A DNA stretch of 35,601 bases from an uncultured Planctomycetota bacterium (GTDB lineage: Bacteria; Planctomycetota; Phycisphaerae; SM23-33), in assembly GCA_903892515.1 (NCBI GenBank), contig CAITIS010000142.1:1-35601 (forward strand), read 5' to 3'. The number at the start of each line of letters is the position of its first letter. Position 1 is the first letter of the stretch. A program made the translations under genes and the position numbers. The notes beneath the pieces were generated by a model. The model ran no database searches. It was not told the origin of the DNA and was given only the letters and a program-made list of their open reading frames with translations. Positions 1 through 7,117 of this stretch are shown here, one piece after another.

Positions 1-190
1 CCTCGGCCGAGCGGGCCGGGGGAGAAAGTTTGAAAAGTGAAGAGGGATGCCACGCGGATCAGTGACAGGAATTAAGACGCTGCGCGGGTGTGCGCATGGG
101 GTGCGCTTGTGAGTCGCAGGCGCGGGACGAGAGCAGGGGTGAATCCGCAAGATGCTGGTGTCCAGGGTGATGCGGTATTCATCCCGTGTT

Positions 191-320
191 CTAAATCGGT
201 CCAAACGGTTCCGAATCGTTCCCAATGGTTCCGTTTCGTTCCGTTTGGTTCCGTTTGGTTCCGTTTGGTTCCGCTTCGTGCCGGTTGGTTCCGCTTCGTG
301 CCGCATGGTTCCGGCGCGTT
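191..320. repeat. Degenerate 10-bp tandem array (GGTTCCGTTT)
   Basis: About twelve to thirteen head-to-tail copies of a 10-bp unit close to GGTTCCGTTT, with variants such as GGTTCCGCTT and CGTTCCCAAT. The phase is kept through the whole block. A 10-bp period cannot keep one codon phase, and all frames read as low-complexity peptide, so this is not a gene. Confidence 0.85.
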
Positions 321-344
321 TGGGCAGGCCAGGGCGGCGTCCCA

Positions 345-373
345 ACATGGTCACGCCAACAGCGTGACCATGT
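345..373. repeat. REP-B palindrome (CATGGTCACGC family)
   Basis: Perfect 12-bp arms, ACATGGTCACGC and its reverse complement, around a 5-base loop. It is one of several copies in the window; here the GTGG foot has decayed to GTGA on the minus strand. Confidence 0.85.
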
Positions 374-459
374 CACCGGCCGGAGCGGCGCGCTTGGTTG
401 CCTTTGGGCGCTTCGCGGTCACGGCGACCAATGCCCGCGAGAGTGCCGCTTGCCTGCCC

Positions 460-506
460 GTCCGCAGAACCTTTCGCAACAGCGCGAAAGGACCTGCGGA
501 CCCTAC
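460..506 (-). repeat. REP-A palindrome with CTAC/GTAG foot
   Basis: Arms GTCCGCAGAACCTTTCGC and GCGAAAGGACCTGCGGAC pair with a two-base internal mismatch. The right end is CCCTAC, so on the minus strand the hairpin is preceded by GTAG. Same family as the copies flanking the RAYT gene near 3.1-3.8 kb. Confidence 0.88.
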
Positions 507-625
507 GGTCTTTGCAGGTTCCGGCGCCGGATCACAGCCGAGGGCCTTGGGCGAACTCAGTGGGCGAGTGTAAAGGTGGGCCTCGCGAACGGCACGCTCG
601 ACCCAGCCTACCGGGCTGGCGTTCC

Positions 626-712
626 CCTACGACCTACGACCTATGACCTACCACCTACGACCCATGACGTACGACCTACGACCTGTGACGTACGACCTGT
701 GACCTCGCCTCT
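626..712. repeat. Degenerate 7-bp tandem array (CTACGAC)
   Basis: Roughly twelve imperfect copies of a heptamer near CTACGAC, with variants CTATGAC, CTACCAC and CTGTGAC. The array ends about 75 bp before the start codon of the greA-like gene. Confidence 0.8.
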
Positions 713-785
713 CCGTATGAAACACACGCAAGCCTTGCTCCGAGGGGCCGGACATGCGATGCTAGGGGGATTCTGGAGACCGTTC

Positions 786-2984
786 ATGAATGCTGTGCAG
801 ATGAAGGAACTAGTATCCTCCGGGCAGACCGAACTTTTGGAGTCGGCCTGGCTGGAGGCGATCGAGCAGGGCTTGTCCGCGCAAGAGATGGCCGAGGTGC
901 TGGAGTCGCTGGTGGCGTCCGGCAAGGCCGACCTGGCTGAGACGTTGGCCCTGACCATGCTGGAAGAACGCAAAGCCGCCATGCCGCCCGAGGAGTTCAA
1001 GCCCCTGGCGGTCGCGGCGGTGGCGGCGCTGCCCGAGAGTTCGGCCCTGCGCGAGATCACGGCCGACGCGTATCGCCGCCTGCATGGCGACAGCTCGGCC
1101 TTTAAGGAAGTGCTGCGGGCCTCGGGGCTGTCGGGCGAGCAGTCGGTCAAGCGGGCCCTGCGCACGCTGGACGTCTGCCTGGGCATCAAGCCCGGCAGCT
1201 TCCTGTGCAACCGCTTCGACCACCAGGTGCTGTGCGCCGTGGGCGTCAACCCGCTGGGCGAGATCGAGCTGAAGGAGCCCTCCGGCCGAACCGTCGGCCT
1301 GGCGCCCCGGAGCCTGGCTGATGAATATGAAATCGTGCCCGAAAGCGACTTCCGCGTGCTGCATCAGCACCGGCCGCAAGAGCTCTCGCGGCTGCTGGAA
1401 GATGACCCGGGGGCATTGCTCGTGGGGCTGTGCATCTCGCACCGCGGCAAGATCGACTCCAACGAACTGAAGGACGAACTGGTTCCCAAGTTCCTGCCCG
1501 CCGACAAGTGGAGCGGCTGGTGGAGTCGCGCCCGCACCGCCGCCAAGCGCTGCTCGCAACTAAGCCTCGAAGGTCGCAGCCCCATCATCGTGGGCTATTA
1601 CGCCCAGGGCCGGAGCCTGGAAGATGAGATGCTTCCGACGTTGGCAGCGGCCAAGATGCCGCTGGAGAAGCTGGATATCATCGAATCGTACGTCCGCCAA
1701 GCCAAGCAGCGCAAGGTGCCGGTGATCGCCGACTTCGTGGCGCCGATCCTGGCGGCCCTTGCCCAGCAGGCCACGCAATATCAGAAGGACCGCACCGGCG
1801 ATGCCCTGGCGGCCGCCCTGGCCTTGGAAGTGGCGCAGGAACTGGGCCTGGCCGCGCCGGCTGAGCCGCACCCGAATGTGACGGACATCCTGGCGGGCAC
1901 GAACCGGCCCGAGCAGTTGGTGTGCGAGTTGGACGACTACTCGCTTTGGCCGTACTGCCTGGCGGCGCTGGCCAAGCGGCCTGACGCGGCCTATCAACTC
2001 ACGCTGCTGATGCACGCGGCCCCGACCAACCAGCTCGACGCCATCGCGGCCTTGCTGGAGCAGAGCGGCGCCGCCCCGGCCATCGACGAGGCCATTGGCA
2101 AGGCGCTGAGTCGGCCGCGCGAGAACCTGGACATTTTCCTGTGGCTGTGGATCGGGCCGAAGAAGCCCGTCTCCGGCGTGCCGGGCAAGGTGGAGATGCT
2201 CTCGAAGATTCTGTCGGCCGTGGTCGAACTGGATCACGATTTCCAGATCGGCAACGTCGAGCGCAAGGCCAGCCGGCAGAAGATCCGCGCCGCCATGTCC
2301 GCGAGCGATTACGCCTCGTATCGTCAGGCCCTGTCGGAGATGAGCGAGGCGGTGGCCGGCACGTTCAAGGACCGCATCAACCGCGCCATCGGCCTGGCAG
2401 AGACGGTGCGCGACGACATGATGGCGATGCTGCGAGAGAACTTCTACAGCCTGTTCGTGCGGGCCAAGGTCGAGCCGTGGCTGGACCAGACGACCATCTG
2501 GACGACGCAGGTGGCGCTGGACAAGCGGCAGGCCGCACTGAAGCACATCATCGAGGTCAAGATGCTGGAGAACGCCCGCGCCATCGGCGAGGCGGCCGCT
2601 CACGGCGACCTTTCGGAGAACAGCGAGTGGAAGTTCGCCATCGAGGAACGCGACCTGCTGGCCGCCCGCGCCGCCAAGTTGCAGGAAGAGATCGCCATGT
2701 CCCGCGTCATTCAGCCCGAGGACGTGCCGACCGACTACGTGGGCGTCGGCTCGAAGGTGATCTTGGAACGCATCGGCGACGGCAAGCGGCTGGAGCTGAC
2801 CTTCCTGGGGCCATGGGATTCGGACCTGGAAAAGGGCTTCTACAGCTACCAGACCGGCCTGGGCCAGGACCTGATGGGCAAGACCATCGATGACACGGTG
2901 AACGTGAAGTTCGAAGGCATGGAAGGCGAATACCGCATCACGGCCCTGGAATCAGGCATCGCCGCGCGGAAAGAAGGACACTGA
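786..2984 (+). CDS. greA: GreA-like transcript cleavage factor with long N-terminal extension
   Basis: The protein is 732 residues. Only the last ~155 or so resemble GreA: a long helical segment with the conserved ENARAIGEAAAHGDLSENSEW pattern (acidic tip of the Gre coiled coil, around residues 595-620), then a C-terminal FKBP-like beta domain (VGVGSKVILERIG through the GKTIDDTV region). Gre factors enter the RNA polymerase secondary channel and stimulate cleavage of backtracked RNA. E. coli GreA has about 158 residues. A ~570-residue all-helical N-terminal extension is unusual but is known for chlamydial GreA (about 715 residues), so this looks like a PVC-group architecture. I chose ATG 786 because GGAGA sits 8 bases upstream; an in-frame ATG at 717 would extend into the tandem repeat. 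The function of the extension is unknown; ordinary GreA activity is inferred. Confidence 0.85.
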   Translation: MNAVQMKELVSSGQTELLESAWLEAIEQGLSAQEMAEVLESLVASGKADLAETLALTMLEERKAAMPPEEFKPLAVAAVAALPESSALREITADAYRRLHGDSSAFKEVLRASGLSGEQSVKRALRTLDVCLGIKPGSFLCNRFDHQVLCAVGVNPLGEIELKEPSGRTVGLAPRSLADEYEIVPESDFRVLHQHRPQELSRLLEDDPGALLVGLCISHRGKIDSNELKDELVPKFLPADKWSGWWSRARTAAKRCSQLSLEGRSPIIVGYYAQGRSLEDEMLPTLAAAKMPLEKLDIIESYVRQAKQRKVPVIADFVAPILAALAQQATQYQKDRTGDALAAALALEVAQELGLAAPAEPHPNVTDILAGTNRPEQLVCELDDYSLWPYCLAALAKRPDAAYQLTLLMHAAPTNQLDAIAALLEQSGAAPAIDEAIGKALSRPRENLDIFLWLWIGPKKPVSGVPGKVEMLSKILSAVVELDHDFQIGNVERKASRQKIRAAMSASDYASYRQALSEMSEAVAGTFKDRINRAIGLAETVRDDMMAMLRENFYSLFVRAKVEPWLDQTTIWTTQVALDKRQAALKHIIEVKMLENARAIGEAAAHGDLSENSEWKFAIEERDLLAARAAKLQEEIAMSRVIQPEDVPTDYVGVGSKVILERIGDGKRLELTFLGPWDSDLEKGFYSYQTGLGQDLMGKTIDDTVNVKFEGMEGEYRITALESGIAARKEGH

Positions 2985-3074
2985 GAAGCGTTTTCGATTT
3001 GCGATGTTCGATGTTCGATCCCTGGATCGATTTGGCGGCGTCAGCGCGGCGCGGACGACGCAGGGGGCATTGAG

Positions 3075-3121
3075 GTAGGGTCCGCAGGTTCTTTCGCGCT
3101 GTTGCGAAAGGTTCTGCGGAC
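3075..3121 (+). repeat. REP-A palindrome, left of the RAYT gene
   Basis: Begins GTAGGGTCCGCAGGTTC and folds on GAAAGGTTCTGCGGAC. GTAG is at the 5' foot on the plus strand, so this copy is inverted relative to the two REP-A copies to the right of the transposase gene (3717 and 3789). Confidence 0.9.
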
Positions 3122-3177
3122 GGGAAGCGGGGTGGCCGATTCCAAGCTATCGTCGGTGGCACCAGGCGGGCGGGGTT

Positions 3178-3696
3178 GTGTTCCTGACGGCGGTTACGTT
3201 TGACCGCCGGCATATCTTTCATTCTCCGCTGGCTCGCAAGCTCCTGCATGCTGCGATGGACGAGGTGCGCGCCCACCGGCCGTGGGTGACCGAGGCGATT
3301 GTCCTGCTGCCCGACCACTGGCACGCCCTTTGGCGGCTACCTGAAAACGATGCGGACTACTCCGCTCGGGTGTGCCAGATCAAGCGTATCTTCACCCGCA
3401 CTTGGCTGGCCTCAGGCGGCAAGGAGGCTGAGGTTTCGTCGGCAAAGAAGAATGCCCGGAGGCGCGGCGTGTGGCAACGGAGCTTTTGGGAGCACATCGT
3501 CAAGGATGCCGCGGATTTCAAGCTGCACATGGACTACATTCACCTCAACCCCGTCAAGCACGACTTGGCGGAGCGGCCGGCGGCCTGGCCATGGTCAAGC
3601 TTTCGTCAGTGGGTCGCCAAGGACGAGTATCAGGAAGATTGGTTGGGGCGGGTTGATCTTCCAGAGGCGGTGGAGTATTTCTGGCATGATCAGTGA
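3178..3696 (+). CDS. REP-associated tyrosine transposase (RAYT, IS200-like Y1)
   Basis: Single-domain HUH-family transposase of the TnpA-REP type. The HUH pair is His47-Trp-His49 in LLPDHWHALW, and the likely catalytic tyrosine is Tyr120 in DYIHLNPVKH. RAYTs cut single-stranded DNA at REP hairpins marked by a GTAG/GTGG tetranucleotide and are usually single-copy domesticated genes. REP-A palindromes bracket this gene in inverted orientation, as known for RAYT loci. The GTG at 3178 gives 172 residues, but the reading frame stays open upstream to 3079 and encodes the conserved family N-terminus PSYRRWHQAGGVV just before it. That segment would start at an ATT (3139), exactly where family members usually have ATG. 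So either ATT is used, or the start was lost and the protein is shortened by its first beta strand. Function is well supported; activity is uncertain. Confidence 0.9.
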   Translation: MFLTAVTFDRRHIFHSPLARKLLHAAMDEVRAHRPWVTEAIVLLPDHWHALWRLPENDADYSARVCQIKRIFTRTWLASGGKEAEVSSAKKNARRRGVWQRSFWEHIVKDAADFKLHMDYIHLNPVKHDLAERPAAWPWSSFRQWVAKDEYQEDWLGRVDLPEAVEYFWHDQ

Positions 3697-3716
3697 TCAT
3701 GGGTTGGTGGCGTTCC

Positions 3717-3762
3717 GTCCGCAGAACCTTTCGCAACAGCCGAAAGGACCTGCGGACTCTAC
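3717..3762 (-). repeat. REP-A palindrome, first copy right of the RAYT gene
   Basis: GTCCGCAGAACCTTTCG pairs with CGAAAGGACCTGCGGAC. The right end is CTCTAC instead of CCCTAC, and one GC of the loop side is missing. GTAG is on the minus strand. Confidence 0.88.
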
Positions 3763-3788
3763 CCGCTACCTGCTCGGCGTTCCCTTCC

Positions 3789-3835
3789 GTCCGCAGAACC
3801 TTTCGCAACAGCGCGAAAGGACCTGCGGACCCTAC
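3789..3835 (-). repeat. REP-A palindrome, second copy right of the RAYT gene
   Basis: Near-identical to the copy at 460-506, ending in GGACCCTAC. It is in direct orientation with the copy at 3717 and inverted relative to the copy at 3075. Confidence 0.9.
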
Positions 3836-3930
3836 CTTTCCGGCCAGCCTTCTCGGCCGGCCTTCTTGGCCAGCCCTCCTCGCCCTTTCCGGTTGGCCAT
3901 GCCGGGGCGGACGCTCTATGATTCAGCGTC

Positions 3931-5115
3931 ATGGCAAGGACACCAACTCCGAACGAACGAGAGCCGGCCATGCTGGCGGCGGGGCTGCAAGGGCTGGCAA
4001 TGCTGCTACTGGCGGCAGGAACGCTGGCGGCTGTGTGGCTGGCGCTGGAATCGGCGTCGGCTGGGCGGTTCGATCTGCTGGTGGCTTGGCAGGTCGGTTT
4101 GGCGTTTCTGGCCGGTGTGGTGCTGGCAGCGCTGTTCTGGTTCGCCGGCTATCTGGTGCGGCAGCAGGCCAAGGCCGCCCAGGCCCAGCACCAACTTCTG
4201 GCCCTCATTCAGCACCTTATACAGGTAAGCCCCGTGCCTTTGCACGTGCAGCAGCATACCACCGGGCTGCCGGGCGATGAGCTTCTCCAGCCCAGCCGCA
4301 CACCCAACGGGGCTAGCCCACTCATGGAAGCGCAGCTACTCGACCAACTACGCGAACTCAACGTCAACCTGCTGCTGACGGAAGCGCAGAAGCAACTGAA
4401 GCGAACGCACGTGCTGCTGCCCCAGGCGCAGGCCCTGGCGGCTGAGGTCGGTCAGCTTACAGCTGCCGGCGACGTCAAGCTGGCCTGGCAGGCGTTGCAG
4501 CGGTTGGTGCAGATGGCCCCGGACCTGCCCGAACTGGCCGGGCTGCGGGCCCAGATCGAGGACGCCGGTCGTCAGGCCCAGGCCCGCGACGTCGAGCAGG
4601 CGCGGCGGTGGGTGCGCGACTTTGGTGCGGCGGGCGATTTCCCCGCGGCCGAGGCGGCGGCCAATCATCTGCTGGCCGAGTATCCGCAGTCGCAGGAGGC
4701 GATGTCGCTGCTGGCCGAGGTGCGGCGGCAGCGCCACGGCGCCCAGGACGAGCGGCGGCTCAAGATGTACCAGCAGGTGCAGCAGGAGGTGGCGCAGCGG
4801 CACTGGGCGGCGGCGCTGACGGCGGCCGGGCTGTTCACGCAGGCCTACGGCGGCACGGTCGAAGCCGAGAACCTGCTGCTGCAAATGTCCACGCTGCGCG
4901 ACAATGCCGCCATCGAGCAGGCGCGCGAAATGCGCGACCGCATCGCCGAGCTGATCGCCCAGCGGCAATTTGTGCAGGCACTGGCGCTGGCCCAACAGGC
5001 GGTGGCGCGGTTTCCGCATACGGCCGTGGCGGAAGAGTTGCGCCAAGGCTTGGCCAAATTGGAAGATGGGGCCCGCATGGAAGAACTGGCTCGGGCGACG
5101 GAGCCGCGGGCGTGA
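3931..5115 (+). CDS. Membrane-anchored helical-repeat (TPR-like) protein, unknown function
   Basis: 394 residues, not recognised as a named family. Two hydrophobic segments near residues 14-40 and 48-75 (GLAMLLLAAGTLAAVWLAL and VGLAFLAGVVLAALFWFAG) suggest a membrane hairpin. From about residue 130 the rest is alanine- and glutamine-rich amphipathic helix. Around residues 215-380 it repeats a pattern like ARRWVRDFGAAGDFPAAEAA and ELIAQRQFVQALALAQQAV, as in tetratricopeptide-type scaffolds. The start could be ATG 3931 or ATG 3970; the latter follows GAGCCGG and would start right at the first hydrophobic segment. The stop codon overlaps the GTG of the next gene in GTGA, so the two are probably translated together. 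A cytoplasmic scaffold role is only a guess. Confidence 0.7.
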   Translation: MARTPTPNEREPAMLAAGLQGLAMLLLAAGTLAAVWLALESASAGRFDLLVAWQVGLAFLAGVVLAALFWFAGYLVRQQAKAAQAQHQLLALIQHLIQVSPVPLHVQQHTTGLPGDELLQPSRTPNGASPLMEAQLLDQLRELNVNLLLTEAQKQLKRTHVLLPQAQALAAEVGQLTAAGDVKLAWQALQRLVQMAPDLPELAGLRAQIEDAGRQAQARDVEQARRWVRDFGAAGDFPAAEAAANHLLAEYPQSQEAMSLLAEVRRQRHGAQDERRLKMYQQVQQEVAQRHWAAALTAAGLFTQAYGGTVEAENLLLQMSTLRDNAAIEQAREMRDRIAELIAQRQFVQALALAQQAVARFPHTAVAEELRQGLAKLEDGARMEELARATEPRA

Positions 5116-6611
5116 ACGGGCGCTACCGCGAAATCCTCAGTGGATTAATGGCCTGCCCGACCGCGCCCTTCGCCGAGGAAGCGGTCATTCGCTACGTGCG
5201 GCAATGGGCGGCCGATGGGCCGGTGGAATTCGCCCAGGACCAGTCCGGCAATGTGCTGCTGCGGTATCGGGGAGATATTGAGGTTCCGAATTCAAGCGCC
5301 CGGCGTGGGTGCCATGCTTCCGCGTCGTCTGAGGAAGCATGCAGCGGTGCGAAGGTGCGCGGTGTTCAGGCCGATCGTGGCGCAGGCGTGGCCGCTGGAC
5401 TCCGCGGCCACGGCACCCAACAGCGTCTTGCGGCCTTACAGCCGAGGGCGGCTGTGCTACCGGGCAAACCCCACTGGGTCTTCGCCGCTCACATGGATCA
5501 TCCTGGATTGATAGCCACGCGGCGTCGAGGCCGGGAACTGTCCGCCGAGTTTCGCGGCGGCGTGGATGTGAAGTACTTCGCCGGCGCGCGGGTGCGGTTC
5601 TTCCTGGCCGATGGCGCCAGCATCGCCGGGGCGGTGCGGTCGGCGCGGAAGACCAAGTCGTCCCCGTTCCTCCAATGCCGCGTCGAGTTGGACGCGTCCG
5701 TGGACGTGCCGGCCGGCTGTGTGGGCATGTGGGATCTTCCGGCCATGCGGATGGCGGGCGGCCGGATCGCCAGCCGGGGCTGCGACGACATCGCCGGCTG
5801 TGCCGCCATCTTGTGCGCTTTGGAAGAGATCGCTGCGGCCGGCTTGCCCGCCAACGTGACGGCCCTACTGACGCGGGCGGAGGAGACGGGCTTTGTCGGC
5901 GCCTTGGCGGCCTGCCGATACGAGAGCCTGCCCAAGGACGCCCTCGTCGTGGCGATCGAAACGTCAAAGGCCCACGCGACCGCCCCGCTGGGCTGCGGCG
6001 TGATCGTCCGCGTGGGCGACCGCACTCGGACGTTCGATCCGTCGCTGACGGCGCACGTGTCGGCTGTGGCCCAGAGATTGGCGGCCTCACAGCCGAGGGC
6101 GGCTGTGCTACGAAGACAATCACAGTTAGGGGCGGCTGTGCCACGCGTTGGGTGCCATGCTTCCGGGTCGTCTGCGGAAGCATGCAGCGGTGCGAGGGTG
6201 CGCGGGGTGCAGGCAGGTCGTGGCGCACGCGTGGCCGCTGGACTCCGCGGCCACGGCACCCAACGGCGCCTTGCGGCCTCACAGTCGGGGGCGGCTGTGC
6301 TACCAAAGACAGAAGCGGCCGGCGCGGGTTTCCGCTTCTCGCGACAACTCATGAGCGGGGGCACATGCGAGTCGACGGCCTATGCCATGTTCGGCTACAC
6401 CGCCACGGGGCTGTGCGTGGCGCTGGACAACTATCACAACCAAGGCCGGGGCGACAGCATCGCCGCCGAGCGGATCGACGCCAATGACTTTGCATGCCTG
6501 GTGCAGCTCCTGGTCGCCATAGCCCGGGACAATTCCTCGCCGGCGAATACCGACGAGAGGCTGCTGAATCGCCTGCAAGGACTGCTAAAAGAACGGCAGC
6601 AGTATCTGTAG
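5112..6611 (+). CDS. M42-type metallo-aminopeptidase interrupted by in-frame repeat insertions
   Basis: 499 residues from a GTG that overlaps the preceding stop. M42 peptidases are cobalt/zinc aminopeptidases with a two-metal site. The ligand motifs appear in order: AAHMDHPG (His), RGCDDIAGCAAI (bridging Asp), TRAEETGFVGA (catalytic Glu pair), VVAIETS (acidic ligand) and ALDNYHNQG (final His). Two segments do not belong to the fold: about 52 residues between LLRYRG and the AAHMDHPG strand, and a longer one of about 70 residues before FSRQLMSGGTCEST. Both are translated from GTRG-type palindromic DNA elements, and both contain nearly the same peptide (GCHAS..EACSGA.VRGVQA). Without them the length would be near the family's usual 340-370. 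All recognisable metal ligands survive, so an active enzyme with surface inserts is plausible but untested. A slowly decaying gene without stops is the alternative. Confidence 0.82.
   Translation: MNGRYREILSGLMACPTAPFAEEAVIRYVRQWAADGPVEFAQDQSGNVLLRYRGDIEVPNSSARRGCHASASSEEACSGAKVRGVQADRGAGVAAGLRGHGTQQRLAALQPRAAVLPGKPHWVFAAHMDHPGLIATRRRGRELSAEFRGGVDVKYFAGARVRFFLADGASIAGAVRSARKTKSSPFLQCRVELDASVDVPAGCVGMWDLPAMRMAGGRIASRGCDDIAGCAAILCALEEIAAAGLPANVTALLTRAEETGFVGALAACRYESLPKDALVVAIETSKAHATAPLGCGVIVRVGDRTRTFDPSLTAHVSAVAQRLAASQPRAAVLRRQSQLGAAVPRVGCHASGSSAEACSGARVRGVQAGRGARVAAGLRGHGTQRRLAASQSGAAVLPKTEAAGAGFRFSRQLMSGGTCESTAYAMFGYTATGLCVALDNYHNQGRGDSIAAERIDANDFACLVQLLVAIARDNSSPANTDERLLNRLQGLLKERQQYL
5305..5460. 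repeat. Composite palindromic element, copy 1, inside the M42 gene
   Basis: Outer arms TGGGTGC/GCACCCA enclose two hairpins: CATGCTTCC with GGAAGCATG, and GTGGCCGC with GCGGCCAC. A short linker and an ACAGCCGAGGGCGGCTGT hairpin follow, ending in CTAC at 5457-5460. It aligns along its whole length with 6147-6303 and is read in the same codon frame. Confidence 0.9.
6088..6144. repeat. Two REP-D hairpins in the M42 gene (CAGCCGAGGGCGGCTG)
   Basis: 6088-6111 is CACAGCC-GAGGG-CGGCTGTG followed by CTAC. 6121-6144 is a decayed copy (CACAGTTAGGGGCGGCTGTG) ending in CCAC. On the minus strand these carry GTAG and GTGG at the hairpin foot. Confidence 0.82.
6147..6303. repeat. Composite palindromic element, copy 2, inside the M42 gene
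   Basis: Outer 9-bp stem GTTGGGTGC (6147-6155) with GCACCCAAC (6256-6264). Inside are hairpin CATGCTTCCG (6156-6165) with CGGAAGCATG (6175-6184), and hairpin GTGGCCGC (6231-6238) with GCGGCCAC (6247-6254). A REP-D-like hairpin then ends in CTAC at 6300-6303. Compared with copy 1, I count about 10 amino-acid-changing and 5 silent codon differences, so the DNA structure rather than the peptide seems conserved. Confidence 0.9.
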
Positions 6612-6616
6612 GGATG

Positions 6617-6745
6617 CAGGAAGGAGCACAAGCAAGGTAGCAGGAGGGATCGCAAGCAGAGTTGCAGGAAAGGTCGCAAGGAGGGTCACAGGAAGCGCAA
6701 GAAGGGTCGCAAGAAGGGTCGCAGGAAGGATTGCAGGAAAGGTTG
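6617..6745. repeat. Degenerate ~12-bp tandem array (GGTCGCAAGAAG)
   Basis: About ten imperfect units related to GGTCGCAAGAAG or GGTTGCAGGAAA, starting a few bases after the M42 stop codon. The unit length drifts between 8 and 12 bp on the left side. Confidence 0.75.
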
Positions 6746-6755
6746 CCGTTTCTCA

Positions 6756-6957
6756 GGCCCGAAGGGCCGGGACGATGGTAGCCGGGGGCGTGAGCCCCCG
6801 GTATGGGTTGGTGTGGATATGAGCCCTGAAGGGGCGGAACCGTGACACCATCGCCAACTGACGTGCCGCCTCTTTGGGGCTCATGCAGGATTCCGCCTTT
6901 TCCGGGGGTTCCGCTTCGCTTCACCCCCGGCTACAATCGTGCCGGCCCTTCGGGCCT
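6756..6957. repeat. Pair of REP-E elements in head-to-head inverted orientation
   Basis: The left copy (6756-6841) runs GGCCCGAAGGGCC, then GTAG (6778-6781) and the hairpin CCGGGGGCGTGAGCCCCCGG, then GAGCCCTGAAGGGGCGG. The right copy (6865-6957) is its diverged reverse complement, with CTAC at 6931-6934 and GGCCCTTCGGGCC. Together they make an inverted repeat with arms of about 85-90 bp and a ~23-bp spacer. A third copy is at 16936-17022. Confidence 0.85.
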
Positions 6958-7117
6958 GTCTCGCGTGACATGGTTCGTTGCTGGCTGCAATGACCTTGCT
7001 GAACCGAGCATGCTCACCGCCAAACAACTGGCGGATGACCATGCCACCCATCCGGTACAGCGAGACGTGCAGTTCTGCTGCACATCGTATTCGACCGTCG
7101 CACGGAAAGGATGATTT

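Larger units (their letters stand above)
1..785. other. Repeat-filled intergenic region upstream of the greA-like gene
   Basis: I see no convincing gene in this stretch. Open frames here are low-complexity readings of repeats. It holds a 10-bp tandem array (191-320), a GTGACCATG-type palindrome (345-373), a REP-A palindrome (460-506) and a 7-bp degenerate array (626-712). A possible Shine-Dalgarno, GGAGA, lies at about 773-777 ahead of the ATG at 786. Bases 1-190 show nothing I can name. Confidence 0.7.
6612..7117. other. Intergenic region, M42 gene to beta-mannosidase, made of repeats
   Basis: No gene seen. It contains a ~12-bp tandem array (6617-6745), a long inverted pair of the GCCGGGGGCG repeat (6756-6957) and about 140 bp without recognised structure before the GH2 start. 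Confidence 0.7.

Noticed and set aside
191..320. CRISPR array or coding low-complexity protein
   Set aside because: A 10-bp period has no spacers, and a period not divisible by three gives no stable protein repeat within one unit.
225..785. Upstream extension of the greA-like frame
   Set aside because: It would translate tandem repeats and palindromes; the ATG at 786 has the ribosome site and begins the ordinary-looking protein.
4608..5111. Upstream extension of the M42 frame
   Set aside because: Overlaps the preceding gene in another frame and reads as low-complexity Arg/Gly/Ala; the GTG overlapping its stop is a far better start.
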